DNA of 6,894 bases from assembly GCA_045637525.1 (NCBI GenBank), contig JAZTZP010000008.1:1-6894 (forward strand). The letters are read 5' to 3'. The translations under genes and the position numbers were made by a program. How positions within the stretch are numbered: position 1 is the first letter of the stretch; the number at the start of each line of letters is the position of its first letter. Shown piece after piece: positions 6,221 to 6,894 of the stretch. The stretch is from JAZTZP01 sp045637525 (GTDB lineage: Bacteria; Bacillota; Clostridia; UBA1381). Below the pieces are notes generated by a model. The model was not told the DNA's origin and made no database searches. It was given only the letters and a program-made list of their open reading frames with translations.

Positions 6221-6530
6221 ATTATAGTTTAGCGACTTGAATAGTCGCTAAACGCGATATAAATCCCTAACGGGATTTTCGATATGTGCTAACGCACGCG
6301 ATATCCCTGTCGGCGCGATATGTTTGCTTCGCAAACGTTATGGAAGAAAAATTGCAAAGCATTTTTTCAATATTTAATCAAACAAAAGCAAAGCTTTTGT
6401 ACATTAACGTTCGCCTCTGGCGAACATATCGCGTTGACTTCAGTCAACATATCGCTTGCCGGCAGGCAAATATCGCGTCAGCCACAGGCTGACATATCGC
6501 TATTATAGTTTAGCACCGCTAAACTATAAT
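6221..6530. mobile_element. Complete hairpin-array element (MITE-like, no transposase)
   Basis: This 310-bp non-coding element has a central core (about 6341-6404) and two outward-reading arms. Each arm begins AACGTT.GC at the core and holds five stem-loops joined by ATATCGC. Left arm, on the minus strand: stems at 6322-6336, 6305-6314 (imperfect), 6286-6297, 6261-6278 and 6227-6253. Right arm, on the plus strand: GTTCGCC/GGCGAAC (6409-6425), GTTGACT/AGTCAAC (6433-6448), TTGCC/GGCAA (6456-6469), GTCAGCC/GGCTGAC (6477-6493) and the 13-bp ATTATAGTTTAGC stem (6502-6530). The core holds an ACAAAAGC/GCTTTTGT hairpin (6382-6400). The ends are ATTATAGTTTAGC and GCTAAACTATAAT, a 13-bp inverted repeat. 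Open frames crossing the element are by-products of the repeats. It lies between the traX promoter and the WXG100 terminator and breaks no gene. Mobility is inferred from the ends and the second copy at 1-140; no clear target duplication is visible. Confidence 0.82.
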
Positions 6531-6554
6531 TTAAAAGCACCCCGAAGGGTGCTT
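6527..6554 (-). terminator. Intrinsic terminator of the WXG100 gene
   Basis: On the minus strand, AAGCACCC (6554-6547) pairs with GGGTGCTT (6542-6535) around a TTCG tetraloop, giving an 8-bp GC-rich stem followed by TTAAATT. It begins 3 bases after the WXG100 stop codon. It touches the end of the hairpin-array element but lacks the ATATCGC spacer, so I treat it as a separate, ordinary terminator. Confidence 0.85.
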
Positions 6555-6557
6555 CTG

Positions 6558-6872
6558 TTACGGATGAACAACGTCAACTTTAAGTGCCGATGCATCTGCT
6601 GTGTTCTGACGCTCTGCCACTGTGTAGTTCTGAGCCATTGTTATAAGCTCCTGAGCTCTTTTTCTTACCATTACCATACAGTCGATTACGTCTTGTCTTT
6701 CTGCGTATATCTTTCTTACATATGCATTGCTTGCATCGCCTTCCCATGATGCTAACTGCTGTGCCTTGTTTGAAAGCTCCTCAGCAAGTCTTGAAAGCTG
6801 TGCTGCGTAGTTTTGAAGTGTTCCTGCTGTTGCCTGTAATTTTGGTGCGCTTACCTTTATAATTCCGTTCAT
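6558..6872 (-). CDS. WXG100 family protein, putative type VII secretion substrate
   Basis: This 104-residue protein belongs to the ESAT-6/WXG100 group: small helical hairpins exported as dimers by type VII (ESX/Yuk) secretion systems in Gram-positive bacteria. Two long helices (about 8-40 and 48-85) flank the turn motif W43-E44-G45. Y83-T-V-A-E87 near the C-terminus fits the YxxxD/E export signal. There is no signal peptide, as expected. AAGGAGG (6887-6881) lies 8 bases before the start; the promoter is beyond the window. The membrane ATPase (EssC/YukB) and other machinery genes are not visible here; they may lie to the right or elsewhere. The protein may act as an effector, a chaperone or a structural partner of a larger substrate; the sequence does not decide. 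Confidence 0.92.
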   Translation of the reverse strand: MNGIIKVSAPKLQATAGTLQNYAAQLSRLAEELSNKAQQLASWEGDASNAYVRKIYAERQDVIDCMVMVRKRAQELITMAQNYTVAERQNTADASALKVDVVHP

Positions 6873-6894
6873 TTTTATTTCCTCCTTAAATTTA

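Noticed and set aside
6286..6749. Overlapping plus-strand open frames of 62-97 codons
   Set aside because: They run across the hairpin array or opposite the WXG100 gene, lack a ribosome binding site and encode no recognisable domain.

Overview
The window looks like chromosomal DNA of a low-GC, anaerobic, Gram-positive Clostridia-type bacterium. This rests on AT-rich sequence, strong AAGGAGG ribosome binding sites, sigma-A-type promoters close to TTGACA-N17-TATAAT, a YtrA-type GntR regulator paired with an ABC exporter, a rubrerythrin, and a WXG100 protein. I cannot name the species from sequence alone.

Layout. (1) 1-140 is one arm of a repeat element made of small hairpins separated by ATATCGC. 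(2) 177-3535 is a plus-strand operon: YtrA-like repressor, ABC ATPase, and a large ABC-2 permease with a C-terminal extracytoplasmic domain. It has a clear promoter, an operator-like palindrome cluster over the -10, and an 18-bp terminator stem. (3) 3583-4308 is a minus-strand yebC-family gene with its own promoter. (4) 4327-4792 is a long intergenic stretch with a pair of 20-bp operator-like repeats exactly 40 bp apart, a small palindrome, and a decayed C-terminal fragment of an AraC-family regulator (about 4584-4712). (5) 4793-5329 is a plus-strand rubrerythrin with a consensus promoter and its own terminator. (6) 5364-6095 is a minus-strand TraX-family membrane protein, also with a consensus promoter. 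(7) 6221-6530 is a complete hairpin-array element. (8) 6558-6872 is a minus-strand WXG100 protein with its terminator.

How the parts work together. The first three genes form one unit: the repressor probably controls its own operon, and the ATPase and permease overlap by 26 bp and should form one transporter. The yebC, rubrerythrin, traX and WXG100 genes each have separate signals and look like independent units (translation, peroxide defence, unknown membrane function, type VII secretion).

The most unusual structure is the hairpin-array element. The complete copy has a central core and two arms of five stem-loops each, read outward, with almost every stem of different sequence but separated by the same ATATCGC word. 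Its ends form a 13-bp inverted repeat. The left-edge copy matches one arm in opposite orientation with 2 substitutions and 1 indel over 140 bp, so near-identical inverted repeats flank about 6.1 kb holding six intact genes.
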